30,961 nucleotides of DNA from G020353115 sp964389685 (GTDB lineage: Bacteria; Bacteroidota; Bacteroidia; Bacteroidales; VadinHA17): positions 1 to 30,961 of the forward strand of contig CAYMFM010000046.1 of NCBI GenBank assembly GCA_964389685.1. Reading direction: 5' to 3'. The notes beneath the pieces are model-generated. The model did no database searches. It was not told the origin of the DNA and saw only the letters and a list, made by a program, of their open reading frames with translations. Shown here in pieces: positions 30,896 to 30,961 of the stretch. The stretch's first letter is position 1, and every line of letters starts with the position of its first letter. Both the position numbers and the translations under genes were made by a program.

Positions 30896-30961
30896 ATGGC
30901 TCCCCTAGGTGATGTTTCATTTTTAGTTGAAATTTTAAAAGAGAGGTTCAGGCAGCACATT
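30896..30961 (+). CDS. Possible 5' end of a gene (transposase-like start)
   Basis: Twenty-two open codons run off the right edge: MAPLGDVSFLVEILKERFRQ. The PLGD..FLVE text resembles the first residues of some DDE transposases, but the segment is too short to be sure, and no terminal inverted repeat was identified upstream. Confidence 0.3.
   Translation, partial: MAPLGDVSFLVEILKERFRQHI

Overview
The window looks like a chromosomal segment of a member of the Bacteroidota. Signs of this are the DUF4837 lipoprotein, a BlaI/M56 pair whose sensor ends in a TonB domain, several short lipoproteins with an LxxC lipobox, weak or absent Shine-Dalgarno sequences, and a promoter of the TTTG / TAnnTTTG type ahead of abiE. 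No rRNA, tRNA, CRISPR array or integrase gene was seen.

Left part (1-8.4 kb, minus strand, mostly core genes). An arsenic or metalloid resistance operon (arsR, small thioredoxin, ArsP/DUF318 permease, Acr3) runs off the left edge, with a perfect palindrome between arsR and the thioredoxin gene. It is followed by a DUF4837 lipoprotein, 1.3 kb of non-coding repeats, and a housekeeping block: M23 peptidase, dxr, rseP, tatA.

Middle part (8.4-20.1 kb, plus strand, accessory). Isolated genes sit in dense palindromic repeats: blaI/blaR-like sensor, a small lipoprotein on what looks like an integron-type cassette with a complete attC-like site, a nucleotide-sugar dehydrogenase, a type IV toxin-antitoxin pair abiEi/abiEii with two palindromic operators, and a lysyl-endopeptidase-like protease broken by a G8 frameshift and a truncation at a REP-like palindrome. 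A 78-bp piece of the DUF4837 gene is duplicated at 11.6 kb.

Right part (20.3-30.2 kb, minus strand). This is the most interesting section. Single accessory genes or gene pairs (HEPN/AbiU2-like, DUF2971, a second HEPN-like protein, nitronate monooxygenase, BstYI-like restriction-modification pair, DEDDh exonuclease) alternate with copies of one repeated module: a leader, GIY-YIG and STAS-like genes or their remnants, or a tiny MEELL peptide gene, then a hairpin core. At least four of the inserted genes are bounded by their own private 10-18 bp inverted repeats ending in GTT/AAC, and two attC-like folds follow such genes. I read this as an integron-like cassette array without a visible integrase (CALIN-like), rich in likely defence genes and assembled around a repeatedly duplicated GIY-YIG/STAS/MEELL cassette. 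The window ends in the possible first codons of a further gene, perhaps a transposase.
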